Shown here: positions 1-7,016 of the stretch, piece after piece
How the letters are laid out: each line of letters opens with the position of its first letter
Numbering within the stretch: position 1 is the stretch's first letter
Assembly: GCA_946481735.1 (NCBI GenBank)
Contig: CAMLOU010000078.1
Span: 1 to 20,972 of the forward strand
Reading direction: 5' to 3'
Length of the DNA: 20,972 bases
Source of the DNA: an uncultured Cellvibrio sp.
GTDB taxonomy: Bacteria > Pseudomonadota > Gammaproteobacteria > Pseudomonadales > Cellvibrionaceae
The notes under the pieces: model-generated
Databases searched by the model: none
Told to the model about the DNA's origin: nothing
What the model saw: only the letters and a program-made list of their open reading frames with translations
Made by a program: the position numbers and the translations under genes

Positions 1-1374
1 ACTGCTTTTTCCACCTTGCCCCTCGCGCCGGCCATGCTTGAAAATCTTGCATCGCTCGGCTACCACACCATGACGCCGATCCAGGCGCAGTCCTTGCCGG
101 TGATCCTGGCGGGTCGGGACATTATTGCCAAGGCCAAAACCGGCAGCGGTAAAACGGCCGCGTTTGCGATTGGTTTATTGAATAAGCTGGATGTTAAACA
201 ATTTGCAACCCAGGCGTTGGTGCTCTGCCCCACACGGGAATTGGCGGACCAGGTGGCCAAGGAAATCCGGCGGCTCGCGCGGTTTACCCACAACGTAAAA
301 GTGTTGACACTGTGCGGTGGTGTTTCTATCGGCCCGCAACTCGGTTCATTGGAGCGCGGGGCGCATATCGTGGTCGGTACACCGGGGCGCATTGTGGATC
401 ATCTGGGTAAAGGCTCTTTATCGCTGCAACACTTGCAGCAACTGGTGCTGGATGAAGCAGACCGCATGCTGGAGATGGGTTTTGCGGACGCCCTGGAAAC
501 GGTGCTTCAGGCCTGCCCGCTGCAACGGCAAACCTTATTATTCTCGGCGACCTACCCCGAAGCGATTCAAAAAATCAGCGCGCATTGCCAACAGGATCCG
601 TTATCTGTCACCGTGGATGCGTCGCACAGCGAACAACAGATTGAACAACATTTTTATGAATTGCAGGACGGGCAACACAAGCACGCCGCCATAAAAACAT
701 TACTGGCGCATTTCCAGCCGCAAGCGTCGATTATCTTTTGCAACACCAAACAGCAATGCGATGAAGTCTGCACCGATTTGCGCGCGGCAGGTATCAGCGC
801 CCTGGCCTTGCATGGCGATCTGGAGCAGCGTGACCGCGACCAAACCCTGGTGCGTTTTGCTAACAAGAGTTGTTCCGTGTTGGTCGCCACTGACGTGGCC
901 GCGCGCGGGCTGGATATCAAGGGACTGGATGCGGTCATTAATTATGATCTATCGCGCGACCCGGAGGTGCATGTACATCGTATCGGTCGCACCGGTCGTG
1001 CCGGCGCAACGGGTTTGGCATTGAGCCTGATTGCACCCAATGAAGTGCCGCGCCTGAATCGTGTGGAAGATTATCTGCAGCAAACCCTGACGCTGGAAAG
1101 TTTGCCGGTTACCTCCCGCGATCCAGCGGAATTGCAGCCGCAGATGGTAACGCTGTGCATCGACGGCGGGCGCAAGGAAAAATTGCGCCCCGGCGACATA
1201 CTCGGCGCGTTAACCAAAGACGCCGGTTTGTCCGGTGACACTATCGGCAAGATTGATATCTTTGATTTTTGCGCTTACGTTGCCGTTAACGCAAGGGTGG
1301 CAAAAAAAGCCCTGCAACATTTGCAGCAGGGAAAACTGAAAGGAAAAAAATTCAAGGCGCGCCAGGTGCGTTAA
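1..1374 (+). CDS. dbpA: ATP-dependent RNA helicase DbpA (5' partial)
   Basis: DEAD-box helicase that acts on the peptidyl-transferase region of 23S rRNA during large-subunit assembly. The frame is open from base 1. Its first codons read TAFSTLPLAPA, matching the E. coli DbpA start after Met, so the ATG probably lies immediately before the window and the protein would be about 458 aa (E. coli 457). A TTG at 16 is in frame but would cut the conserved N-terminus. Counting that missing Met as residue 1, visible motifs are AKTGSGKT (46-53, Walker A), DEAD (152-155), SAT (183-185) and HRIGRTGR near the end of helicase domain 2. The last ~75 residues, with LCIDGGRKEKLRPGDILGAL, form the DbpA-specific RNA-binding domain that recognises 23S hairpin 92. 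Its stop is 3 bp from that of the convergent hslO gene, with no terminator between them. Confidence 0.95.
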   Translation, partial: TAFSTLPLAPAMLENLASLGYHTMTPIQAQSLPVILAGRDIIAKAKTGSGKTAAFAIGLLNKLDVKQFATQALVLCPTRELADQVAKEIRRLARFTHNVKVLTLCGGVSIGPQLGSLERGAHIVVGTPGRIVDHLGKGSLSLQHLQQLVLDEADRMLEMGFADALETVLQACPLQRQTLLFSATYPEAIQKISAHCQQDPLSVTVDASHSEQQIEQHFYELQDGQHKHAAIKTLLAHFQPQASIIFCNTKQQCDEVCTDLRAAGISALALHGDLEQRDRDQTLVRFANKSCSVLVATDVAARGLDIKGLDAVINYDLSRDPEVHVHRIGRTGRAGATGLALSLIAPNEVPRLNRVEDYLQQTLTLESLPVTSRDPAELQPQMVTLCIDGGRKEKLRPGDILGALTKDAGLSGDTIGKIDIFDFCAYVAVNARVAKKALQHLQQGKLKGKKFKARQVR

Positions 1375-1377
1375 CGC

Positions 1378-2277
1378 TTAATGCAATGTGGTATCCCCAA
1401 ACAACGCACGAACCGCCGCCGCGTCAAAATGGTAATGCTGGTTGCAGAACTGGCAATCCACGTCGATGTGGCCATTCTCTACCAATAATTTTTCCACTTC
1501 ATCCCGCCCGATAGACACCAGTGCGTTGCCGGTTCGCTCACGGGAACAGCTGCAGGAAAAGGTTAATGCGCTGGGATCAAACAGGCGCACCTGATGCTCA
1601 TGGAACAAACGATACAGCAAGGTTTCGTGATCGAGGTTCAGCAGCTCATCGTCGGATAAAGTGTCGGCTAAGGCTGATAAGGTTTCCCACTGATCTTCGT
1701 TATCTTCCTGGCTGGTGTTGACCTGGCGAGGCAGCGCTTGCAGCAGCAGGCCACTCGCATGGGCGCCGTCAGCGGCAAACCACAAACGCGTTGCCAATTG
1801 CTCGGACTGATGAAAATAATGTTCCAGGCAACCCGCTAATCTCGCGCTGTCCATGGGGACTATGCCTTGATAACGTTCACCGCGTTTCGGCTCAATGGTA
1901 ATGGCCAGTACACCTTCGCCGAGCAGGGTCTGCATGTCCGCTGACTGCTGCTGTGCTTCGGTTAATTCAATATCCGGATTAAGCCGCACAATGCCGCGCA
2001 AATTTTTATGATTGCTACATTCCGCCATGATGGTGCTGATAGGACCGTTGCCGCGCGCTTGCAGGATGATCATGCCATCGAACTTCAGGGTGCTGGAAAG
2101 CAAACTGGCCGCCGCGAGGAATTCGCCCAGTAAATGTTTAACGCTGGTGGCGTAAGGATTGTTCTGCATGACTTCGCGATAACTGTCGCCGAGGGTGACA
2201 ATCTCGCCGCGAATATCGTATTCATCAAACATAAAACGGTGCAGTAAATCATTGCTGGGTGTCATTGTATAAACCAT
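1378..2277 (-). CDS. hslO: Redox-regulated chaperone Hsp33
   Basis: Cytosolic holdase chaperone activated by oxidation. The C-terminus carries the zinc-binding thiol switch: CSC at residues 242-244 and CQFC at 275-278, all four cysteines present. The substrate-binding N-domain is typical, with MFDEYDIRGEIV near the start. Length is 299 aa from the ATG at 2277, or 295 aa from a second in-frame ATG at 2265 (MTPSNDLLHRF), which resembles other family members more; neither has a clear Shine-Dalgarno. It is the last gene of the leftward yrfG-hslR-DUF4124-hslO run, 55 bp after the DUF4124 stop. That gap holds a 5-bp hairpin (2293-2306) followed, on the coding strand, by a short T-run. This could slightly separate hslO expression from the upstream genes, but the stem is weak. 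Confidence 0.95.
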   Translation of the reverse strand: MVYTMTPSNDLLHRFMFDEYDIRGEIVTLGDSYREVMQNNPYATSVKHLLGEFLAAASLLSSTLKFDGMIILQARGNGPISTIMAECSNHKNLRGIVRLNPDIELTEAQQQSADMQTLLGEGVLAITIEPKRGERYQGIVPMDSARLAGCLEHYFHQSEQLATRLWFAADGAHASGLLLQALPRQVNTSQEDNEDQWETLSALADTLSDDELLNLDHETLLYRLFHEHQVRLFDPSALTFSCSCSRERTGNALVSIGRDEVEKLLVENGHIDVDCQFCNQHYHFDAAAVRALFGDTTLH

Positions 2278-2332
2278 TAAAAAAGAATTGTGGCACCATC
2301 AGGTGCGCTGGAGATCATTCGATTAAAGGGAC

Positions 2333-2779
2333 TCAGTTGCAGTGCTGGGCCAGGTAGCGTTGTACCTCTTCAACACGTTGTTGGCGCTGTTTCTCGGTTA
2401 CCGGAACCGCTTTACCGTCTTCGTCAATAAATTGCACTCTACCGTCTATCTTGTTCAGGTAATGACGAAGATTATTGCAGTGCTGTATATCTTCGGGCGT
2501 CGGCTGGTTTTTCAATTGCTGCTGGCGGTAATATTCACGATCCGCTTCATTTTCGGGGCGAAAAATGTCCTGTAGCTTGCGTTGCTCTTCGATGCTGGTG
2601 TCGATATTTTGTTTTTTTATCGCCTGGGTAATATCTTCCGCCTCTGTCTTAGGCTTTTTGTCGCTGTAGTGCGTCTTGCCGTTTTCATCAACCCAGCGAT
2701 ACACCTCTGCGTGGGGCATGGAAGCAAACAGCGCACTGAACAATCCCAGTGCAGCAAATAAATGGCGATGGGTTTTCAT
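2333..2779 (-). CDS. DUF4124-family exported protein
   Basis: Small secreted protein of unknown function, 148 aa from the ATG at 2779. A TTG three codons upstream (2788) is in frame but less likely. The N-terminus is a Sec signal peptide: K-T-H-R-H, a hydrophobic run and a likely cleavage site after SMPHA. The mature part begins with EVYRWVDENGKTHYSDKKP, the hallmark of DUF4124 (a short beta domain with the W-x-D-x-x-G-x-x-H-Y-S-D pattern). The remainder is a charged, helix-prone tail rich in Q, K and E. The gene begins 5 bp after the hslR stop, so it is probably co-transcribed. Its place between hslR and hslO is unusual: in E. coli those two are adjacent. The ligand and role are unknown. Confidence 0.8.
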   Translation of the reverse strand: MKTHRHLFAALGLFSALFASMPHAEVYRWVDENGKTHYSDKKPKTEAEDITQAIKKQNIDTSIEEQRKLQDIFRPENEADREYYRQQQLKNQPTPEDIQHCNNLRHYLNKIDGRVQFIDEDGKAVPVTEKQRQQRVEEVQRYLAQHCN

Positions 2780-2784
2780 AGGTA

Positions 2785-3186
2785 TCAATCATCCAGATGT
2801 TTACGTTCAAAGCGGTGGATTTGCCGACGTTCCTTTTTGTTGGGGCGATGGTCGCTGATGATGTAGCTGCCCATGCCCGCCTTGCGTTGCGCGGCGCGTT
2901 CTTCACGTTGCGTGCGACTTTCTTCGGTTTCCTGGTACAAGAGTGCCGCTTCCGGTGCGCCGCGTCGCTGTTCCGATAACCCGGTTACCAGGACAGTTTT
3001 TTCATCCAGATCCTGACGGATGGTTAAATAAAGGCCGGTAGTAATTTCCTTACTGGCTTTCACGCGCTGACCGTCGCAGTGAATCTTGCCGCCTTCAATC
3101 GCTTGCTTGGCCAGGTTGCGGGTTTTAAAAAAGCGCGCGGCCCATAACCATTTATCGATTCGCACTTTGCCGTCGGTGGTCATCAT
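2785..3186 (-). CDS. hslR: Ribosome-associated heat shock protein Hsp15
   Basis: S4-domain RNA-binding protein that rescues 50S subunits carrying stalled nascent chain and tRNA. It is 133 aa, the same length as E. coli Hsp15. The S4 fold occupies about residues 8-70: VRIDKWLWAARFFKTRNLAK, then AIEGGKIHCDGQRVKASKEI. A basic tail with RREERAAQRK-like character and KKERRQIHRFERKHL follows. The start is well supported: GAGGTG lies 8 nt upstream of a tandem ATGATG, and the first ATG overlaps the yrfG stop in an ATGA arrangement, implying translational coupling. Confidence 0.95.
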   Translation of the reverse strand: MMTTDGKVRIDKWLWAARFFKTRNLAKQAIEGGKIHCDGQRVKASKEITTGLYLTIRQDLDEKTVLVTGLSEQRRGAPEAALLYQETEESRTQREERAAQRKAGMGSYIISDHRPNKKERRQIHRFERKHLDD

Positions 3187-3872
3187 AAGGCTTTCACCTC
3201 TAGCAAACCGCTGCCACCCGGTGGGGGCGGCATGATTTCATCAAAATGATGGATCGCCGGATAGCCTTCAACACGCCGCTCTGTTTGACTGTCCGGTTGA
3301 TGAATACACAAGAGGTGACCAATACCGAACTGTTTGGCTGAGTCGAGGATGCGCACCGTATCATCCACAAACAAGGTGCGCGCCGGGTCAAATTGTTCGC
3401 GCGCTTGCAGCAGTTGCCAGAATTCCTGATTCTCTTTGGGGTGCTGGAATTCGTGGGATGAGATGATGATATCCAGCCAGCGATCAATGGCGGTAACTTC
3501 CAGTTTAAGCGATAAACTTTGTGGATGAGCATTGGTTACCAGCAAGAGTTTTTTGCTATGCTGGCGCAGGCGTGTGAGAAATTCCTCCACATGGGGACGC
3601 ATGCGAATTTTGTGTTTGATCTCCGCTTTCAGGCTGCGAATATCCACTTGCAGGGCATCGGACCAGAATTCCAGGCAGTACCATTTGAGTGTGCCTTCGT
3701 GGCGACGAATATGATCTTCCAGGTGTTCACGGGCCACTCGCAGATCCAGCTGGCGAATTTCTGCGTATCGTTGTGGCAGATAATCCAGCCAAAAATAGTT
3801 ATCGAAATGGAGGTCCAGCAAGGTACCATCCATATCCAGTAACACTGTGTCTATATCGTGCCAGTTAATCAT
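3183..3872 (-). CDS. yrfG: HAD-family nucleotidase, YrfG-like
   Basis: Haloacid dehalogenase phosphatase. The E. coli homologue dephosphorylates GMP and IMP. The motifs are complete: DMDGT (residues 13-17; nucleophile D13, acid/base D15), LVTNAH (motif II, T114-N115), K147 and VDD (D171, D172). LLDMDGTLLDL, DNYFW and NAHPQSLSLKLE match YrfG closely, which supports the subfamily. It is 229 aa against 222 in E. coli, the extra length being a Pro/Gly-rich C-terminal tail (PPPPGGSG). It heads the leftward operon with hslR and is divergent from nudE across only 53 bp, so the two promoters must lie in or near that gap. Confidence 0.9.
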   Translation of the reverse strand: MINWHDIDTVLLDMDGTLLDLHFDNYFWLDYLPQRYAEIRQLDLRVAREHLEDHIRRHEGTLKWYCLEFWSDALQVDIRSLKAEIKHKIRMRPHVEEFLTRLRQHSKKLLLVTNAHPQSLSLKLEVTAIDRWLDIIISSHEFQHPKENQEFWQLLQAREQFDPARTLFVDDTVRILDSAKQFGIGHLLCIHQPDSQTERRVEGYPAIHHFDEIMPPPPGGSGLLEVKAL

Positions 3873-3925
3873 CAGTGGTTATTCACTCTGGTGCGGGTAA
3901 ATCCTGCAAAAATTCAGGGCTAAGT

Positions 3926-4474
3926 ATGCCGACAAAACCCGAGATATTAAAGCGTCAGACCGTGGCGCGCAGCCGCTTGTTTCGCGCAGACGAATTGCAT
4001 TTACGGTTCAGTAACGGCGAAGAACGCATCTACGAAAAATTGTGCAGCGGTGGCCCCGGCGCAGTGCTGATGGTGCCCATGCTGGATGACGAGACGGTGT
4101 TGTTGGTGCGTGAATACGCAGCCGGTATCGAGGATTATCACCTCGCGTTACCCAAAGGGGCTATCGATAAAGGCGAAACCCTGATGGAAGCGGCCAATCG
4201 TGAACTGAAAGAAGAGGTCGGTTACGGCGCGCGGGATTTGCAGTTATTAAAGCGCGTGAATTTATCACCGGCGTATATGGAGCATGGCATCAACATTCTG
4301 CTGGCGCGGGATTTATATCCGGAGCGTTTGCCCGGCGATGAACCCGAGCCCATCGAGGTGGTGCCCTATCCCATGAAAGATCTGGTGAATCTGGTGGCGC
4401 GCCCCGACTTCTGTGAAGGCCGGTCCATTGCCGCGTTATTCCTGGCGCGCGAGTGGCTGCTGGCCCATGGATAA
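3926..4474 (+). CDS. nudE: ADP compounds hydrolase NudE
   Basis: Nudix hydrolase, in E. coli acting on ADP-ribose, Ap3A and NADH. I chose the ATG at 3926 (182 aa) because AGGG sits 6 nt upstream and the protein then begins MPTKPEILKRQTVARSRLF, in line with E. coli NudE. A GTG at 3875 would add 17 unconserved residues. The Nudix box is complete: G78-x5-E84-x7-R92-E93-L-x-E96-E97-V-G99. YPERLPGDEPEP further on is also NudE-like. The 3' end overlaps cysQ by 8 bp, so the two are probably translationally coupled. Both act on nucleotide-like substrates. Confidence 0.93.
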   Translation: MPTKPEILKRQTVARSRLFRADELHLRFSNGEERIYEKLCSGGPGAVLMVPMLDDETVLLVREYAAGIEDYHLALPKGAIDKGETLMEAANRELKEEVGYGARDLQLLKRVNLSPAYMEHGINILLARDLYPERLPGDEPEPIEVVPYPMKDLVNLVARPDFCEGRSIAALFLAREWLLAHG

Positions 4475-5342
4475 ACAACCACTTGATGCGGCCCTGATCG
4501 ACGCACTGATCACGCTGGCGCGCACGGCGGGTGATGCCATCATGGCGGTCTATACCAGCGCAGAATTCGGCATTGAACAAAAAGCCGACGAGTCACCGGT
4601 AACCCGCGCCGATATCGCGGCCCATGACATCATCGCGGCGGGCCTGGCGCGTTTACTCGACCTGCCGATGATTTCCGAAGAAGCGCCTGTGCCGCCGGCC
4701 TCCGAGCGCCAGGCCTGGACGCGTTACTGGCTGGTTGATCCGCTCGACGGTACTAAGGAATTTATCCTGCGCAGCGGGGAATTCACGGTCAACATTGCCT
4801 TGATTGAAGCGGGCAAGCCTGTGCTTGGTGTGGTCCACCTGCCGGCCCGGCAGATTACCTATCTGGGTGTTGCCGCATCCGGATCTGCGCCATACAACGG
4901 CGCCTGGAAATACTGTGAAGATCAACCCGCGACGCGCATCCGGGTCCGCTCGCTCGCCCAGGCGCGGGATGATAATACGCTGGTGGTGTTGGCCAGCCAC
5001 CGCCATGGTACGGGCGCAGTCAATGCGTTGGTGGACCAATTGCGTCAACGATGGGCTGGCCGGGTGGCCTTGACCAACGCGGGCAGTTCGTTAAAGTTTT
5101 GTCAGATTGCCGAAGGGCTGGCGGATTTTTATCCGCGCCTGGCGCCGACCTCCGAATGGGATACCGCTGCCGCGCAGGCCGTGCTGGAAGCAGCCGGTGG
5201 GGCGGTGGTCAATGCAGATGAAAGCGCCGGAGCCTGGTTGAGTCCGCTGGTGTACAACGATAAAGAGGATGTGATCAATCCGGATTTTTATGCGGTGGGT
5301 GATGTCAATCTGGATTGGCCGGCCCTGTTAAAACGGCCTTAA
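4467..5342 (+). CDS. cysQ: 3'(2'),5'-bisphosphate nucleotidase CysQ
   Basis: Inositol-monophosphatase-fold enzyme that removes the 3'-phosphate from PAP, a by-product of sulfate assimilation. It is 291 aa from the ATG at 4467, which overlaps the nudE stop by 8 bp; an in-frame GTG at 4413 would add residues lying over nudE and is not preferred. Metal ligands and motifs are intact: SEE (E71, E72), DPLDGTKEFI (91-100) and SEWDTAAAQ (D232). GSSLKFCQIAEG and the overall length are typical of CysQ rather than of SuhB or fructose-bisphosphatase relatives. The stop lies 9 bp from that of the convergent gene at 5352. Confidence 0.93.
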   Translation: MDKQPLDAALIDALITLARTAGDAIMAVYTSAEFGIEQKADESPVTRADIAAHDIIAAGLARLLDLPMISEEAPVPPASERQAWTRYWLVDPLDGTKEFILRSGEFTVNIALIEAGKPVLGVVHLPARQITYLGVAASGSAPYNGAWKYCEDQPATRIRVRSLAQARDDNTLVVLASHRHGTGAVNALVDQLRQRWAGRVALTNAGSSLKFCQIAEGLADFYPRLAPTSEWDTAAAQAVLEAAGGAVVNADESAGAWLSPLVYNDKEDVINPDFYAVGDVNLDWPALLKRP

Positions 5343-5351
5343 CGACATGAT

Positions 5352-5630
5352 TTAACGGTTGCCCCAGATCTTCGCCACCGCACGCTCGTTGCCCAGCAGG
5401 CCGACAATAAAGCCAACGGCGGCCACCAGGCCGAAGACCACCACCGGAATCAGGTAACCCTTGTCGGCATCGGCGGGCATCAGATACACCAGCGCGGCGC
5501 ACATCACCGAAAAAAGCAGGCTAACCGCCAGGAGTATCTTGCGACTCAAGGGTTTATAAACGTAGGGTTCATCGCCGCGCTCAAGGGGATTCAACAGGGG
5601 TGAAAAGAGTTTGCGCAGTGATGCCTTCAT
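5352..5630 (-). CDS. Small two-helix membrane protein, unknown function
   Basis: A 92-aa protein I cannot assign. After a short basic N-terminus (MKASLRKLFSPLLNPLERGD) there are two clear hydrophobic segments, about residues 31-51 (KILLAVSLLFSVMCAALVYL) and 60-80 (IPVVVFGLVAAVGFIVGLLG), joined by an acidic loop with PADADKG. The C-terminus is short and polar. This predicts a hairpin in the inner membrane with both ends cytoplasmic. The ATG at 5630 has only a weak purine stretch upstream. The frame lies between cysQ (convergent) and the peroxidase gene (divergent), where no other gene fits, which supports it being real. Confidence 0.7.
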   Translation of the reverse strand: MKASLRKLFSPLLNPLERGDEPYVYKPLSRKILLAVSLLFSVMCAALVYLMPADADKGYLIPVVVFGLVAAVGFIVGLLGNERAVAKIWGNR

Positions 5631-5718
5631 GAAGATTTTCCGTATAAGTGTGTATGCTGTGTTCGATTTCAGCGCCTAATACTAACGCGTCTCTACCATT
5701 AATCCAGAGGATTCTCCC

Positions 5719-6255
5719 ATGAAACCACAAGCCTTTTTTGGCGGTCTTGCGTTGCTGTTGTTATCCGGCCCGTTACTCGCCGCCTGCCCGGATTATCTAC
5801 AGGGCGAGTATCGCCAGTTGCACTCCACCAAGGATATCGACCTGTGCAAACTGACCGAAGGCAAACCCGTGTTGGTGGTCAATACCGCCAGCCATTGCGG
5901 TTACACCAAGCAATTCAAAGGGCTGGAAGCGCTGAGCCAGAAATATCGCGATAAGGGCCTGGTAGTGGTGGGTTTTGCCAGTGACGACTTCAACCAGGAG
6001 GCCAAGAATGAAGAAGAAGCGGCCACCATCTGCTTTGAAAACTTCGGCGTGACCTTCACCATGTTCGCCCCCACCCATGTGCGCGGCGACGAAGCCAACA
6101 CCCTGTTTAAATCCCTGGCCAAAGCTACCACCGAGCCCAAATGGAATTTCAACAAATACCTGTTGGACAAAGACGGCAAGATCGTTCAACACTTCGGCAG
6201 CAGCGTGAAACCGGAAGACAAGGCACTGACTGGTGCCATCGAGAAACTGCTTTAA
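5719..6255 (+). CDS. Exported glutathione peroxidase-family protein
   Basis: Thiol peroxidase of the GPx fold, 178 aa, reducing hydroperoxides outside the cytoplasm. The peroxidatic cysteine is C60 in NTASHCGYTKQFKGLE. The other tetrad positions are recognisable: Q93 in DDFNQ, and W142-N143 in KWNFNKYLLDKDGKI. C105 could be a resolving cysteine. The N-terminus is a signal sequence ending LLAAC, and L20-A21-A22-C23 fits a lipobox, so the protein may be a lipoprotein rather than a free periplasmic enzyme. GAGG lies 8 nt before the ATG. It forms a single-gene unit followed by a strong hairpin (6264-6296). In vivo the reductant may be thioredoxin rather than glutathione, as for many bacterial members. 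Confidence 0.9.
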   Translation: MKPQAFFGGLALLLLSGPLLAACPDYLQGEYRQLHSTKDIDLCKLTEGKPVLVVNTASHCGYTKQFKGLEALSQKYRDKGLVVVGFASDDFNQEAKNEEEAATICFENFGVTFTMFAPTHVRGDEANTLFKSLAKATTEPKWNFNKYLLDKDGKIVQHFGSSVKPEDKALTGAIEKLL

Positions 6256-6263
6256 TCCATCAC

Positions 6264-6296
6264 CGAACCTGATCCCGCTCCGCAGGATCAGGTTCG
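6264..6296 (+). terminator. Hairpin after the glutathione peroxidase gene
   Basis: A perfect 12-bp inverted repeat, CGAACCTGATCC and GGATCAGGTTCG, with a 9-nt loop, begins 9 bp after the stop codon. Its position suits a transcription terminator, but the sequence that follows (CTTAATGG) has no T-run. It may instead protect the 3' end or act with Rho. Confidence 0.55.
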
Positions 6297-6620
6297 CTTA
6301 ATGGCGCTTTCTTTGGCCGAACATGACAAAGTTCCCTCCGTCACTGTGACGCAATAGAATATTTTTGCCGTCCTTTTCTGTTCTTTTATAGCCAATCCTT
6401 ATTTAAATTCGCGGATTTCTGAAACCGTATTCATTTTCGCGCTACCTCCTTTGCCATCTACCTGACATGGCCCGACCTTGCCAAACCCAGTATTGGTGCG
6501 GGTTTCATCCCAACAGAATGCTAATAACCCCTGAAATTGAAGACTTTCTCCCTGCGTATGCACCGCTGGTTCTATGCCGGGAAATGGCCGCTGCTTCGTT
6601 GACGGCTAAATAAACTTTGC

Positions 6621-6649
6621 TTGAAACCGGTTACAGATTGAGCCATATT
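6621..6649 (+). promoter_or_regulatory. Predicted sigma-70 promoter of the receptor operon
   Basis: TTGAAA (6621-6626) and CATATT (6644-6649) are separated by 17 bp, giving a predicted start near 6656. The -35 box is part of the LacI-type operator at 6622-6635. The same arrangement recurs before the AGE gene (15877-15905), which strengthens both calls. Confidence 0.5.
6622..6635. promoter_or_regulatory. LacI-type operator, copy 1
   Basis: TGAAACCGGTTACA, 13 of 14 matches to the palindrome TGTAACCGGTTACA derived from the copies in this window. It overlaps the -35 box, so a bound repressor would block polymerase. The likely ligand is the LacI-family protein at 17351-18352. It would control the receptor and the GH5-like lipoprotein. 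Confidence 0.7.
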
Positions 6650-6784
6650 AAGGTCCATCGGCGTGATCATATAAATAGATTGGCCCAGAGTCAGTTACCG
6701 CTGCGCCGCAGAACAACAAAACAGCAGATCGCCAGAATCTGTGAACAAAGCAATAACAATAAATGCACCTGGAGAATCACTACC

Positions 6785-6889
6785 ATGCACGCTAACACCC
6801 TGCACAATACCTCCCGATGGCCCTGCGTTTACGCAGTGCGTTTATTAGCTTTTGGTTTGGATTCGCCGCAGCGATTGCAGACCGACTAA
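6785..6889 (+). CDS. Possible 34-codon leader ORF or gene relic
   Basis: Reads MHANTLHNTSRWPCVYAVRL and ends QRLQTD. GGAGA stands 9 nt before the ATG, and the frame sits inside the predicted receptor leader. The first ~25 residues look like the start of a signal peptide (polar start, a basic residue, a hydrophobic stretch). The hydrophobic character continues in the neighbouring frame (FGFAAAIAD), as if a frameshift had broken an older exported-protein gene. It could be a translated leader peptide, a relic or chance; I have no homologue for it. Confidence 0.3.
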   Translation: MHANTLHNTSRWPCVYAVRLLAFGLDSPQRLQTD

Positions 6890-7016
6890 ATCCCCTTTTC
6901 TGATTTTACCGCTCAAGTTTCTGCGACTGGTTACGCCTGATCAGTCCGTCAGGAGGCTTGTGCGCCTATTACACCCATAAAGTAAAAAAATGCGAGATAA
7001 CGATAAGAGGAAGCCC

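Larger units (their letters stand above)
6297..7016. other. 720-bp intergenic and leader region before the TonB receptor
   Basis: No convincing full-length gene is present. The proximal half (6297-6600) is AT-rich and holds two minor inverted repeats, CGTCACTGTGACG at 6339-6351 and AAACCC/GGGTTT at 6483-6505. The distal half carries the promoter with operator (6621-6649), from which a leader of about 360 nt would run to the receptor ATG. Within the leader is a short frame with a ribosome-binding site (6785-6889), annotated separately. Confidence 0.6.

Noticed and set aside
2293..2306. GCACC/GGTGC hairpin before hslO as a separate terminator
   Set aside because: The 5-bp stem is too weak and the T-run on the coding strand is 9 nt away. 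It is mentioned only as a possible minor attenuator.
5317..5338. GGCCG/CGGCC hairpin at the end of cysQ as a terminator
   Set aside because: Only 5 bp with a 12-nt loop, inside the coding region and without a T-run.
6339..6351. CGTCACTGTGACG as a CRP or Fnr site
   Set aside because: The arms are separated by one base, whereas CRP half-sites need six, so it is probably chance.
6617..6889. 90-codon frame across the receptor promoter
   Set aside because: It starts inside the operator/-35 region, has an odd composition rich in R, Q and N, and no ribosome-binding site at its first ATG. Only its last 34 codons, with their own GGAGA, were kept as a weak candidate.
6927..6937. CTGGTTACG near 6927 as a sixth operator
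   Set aside because: Only the right half resembles the palindrome; the left half does not match.
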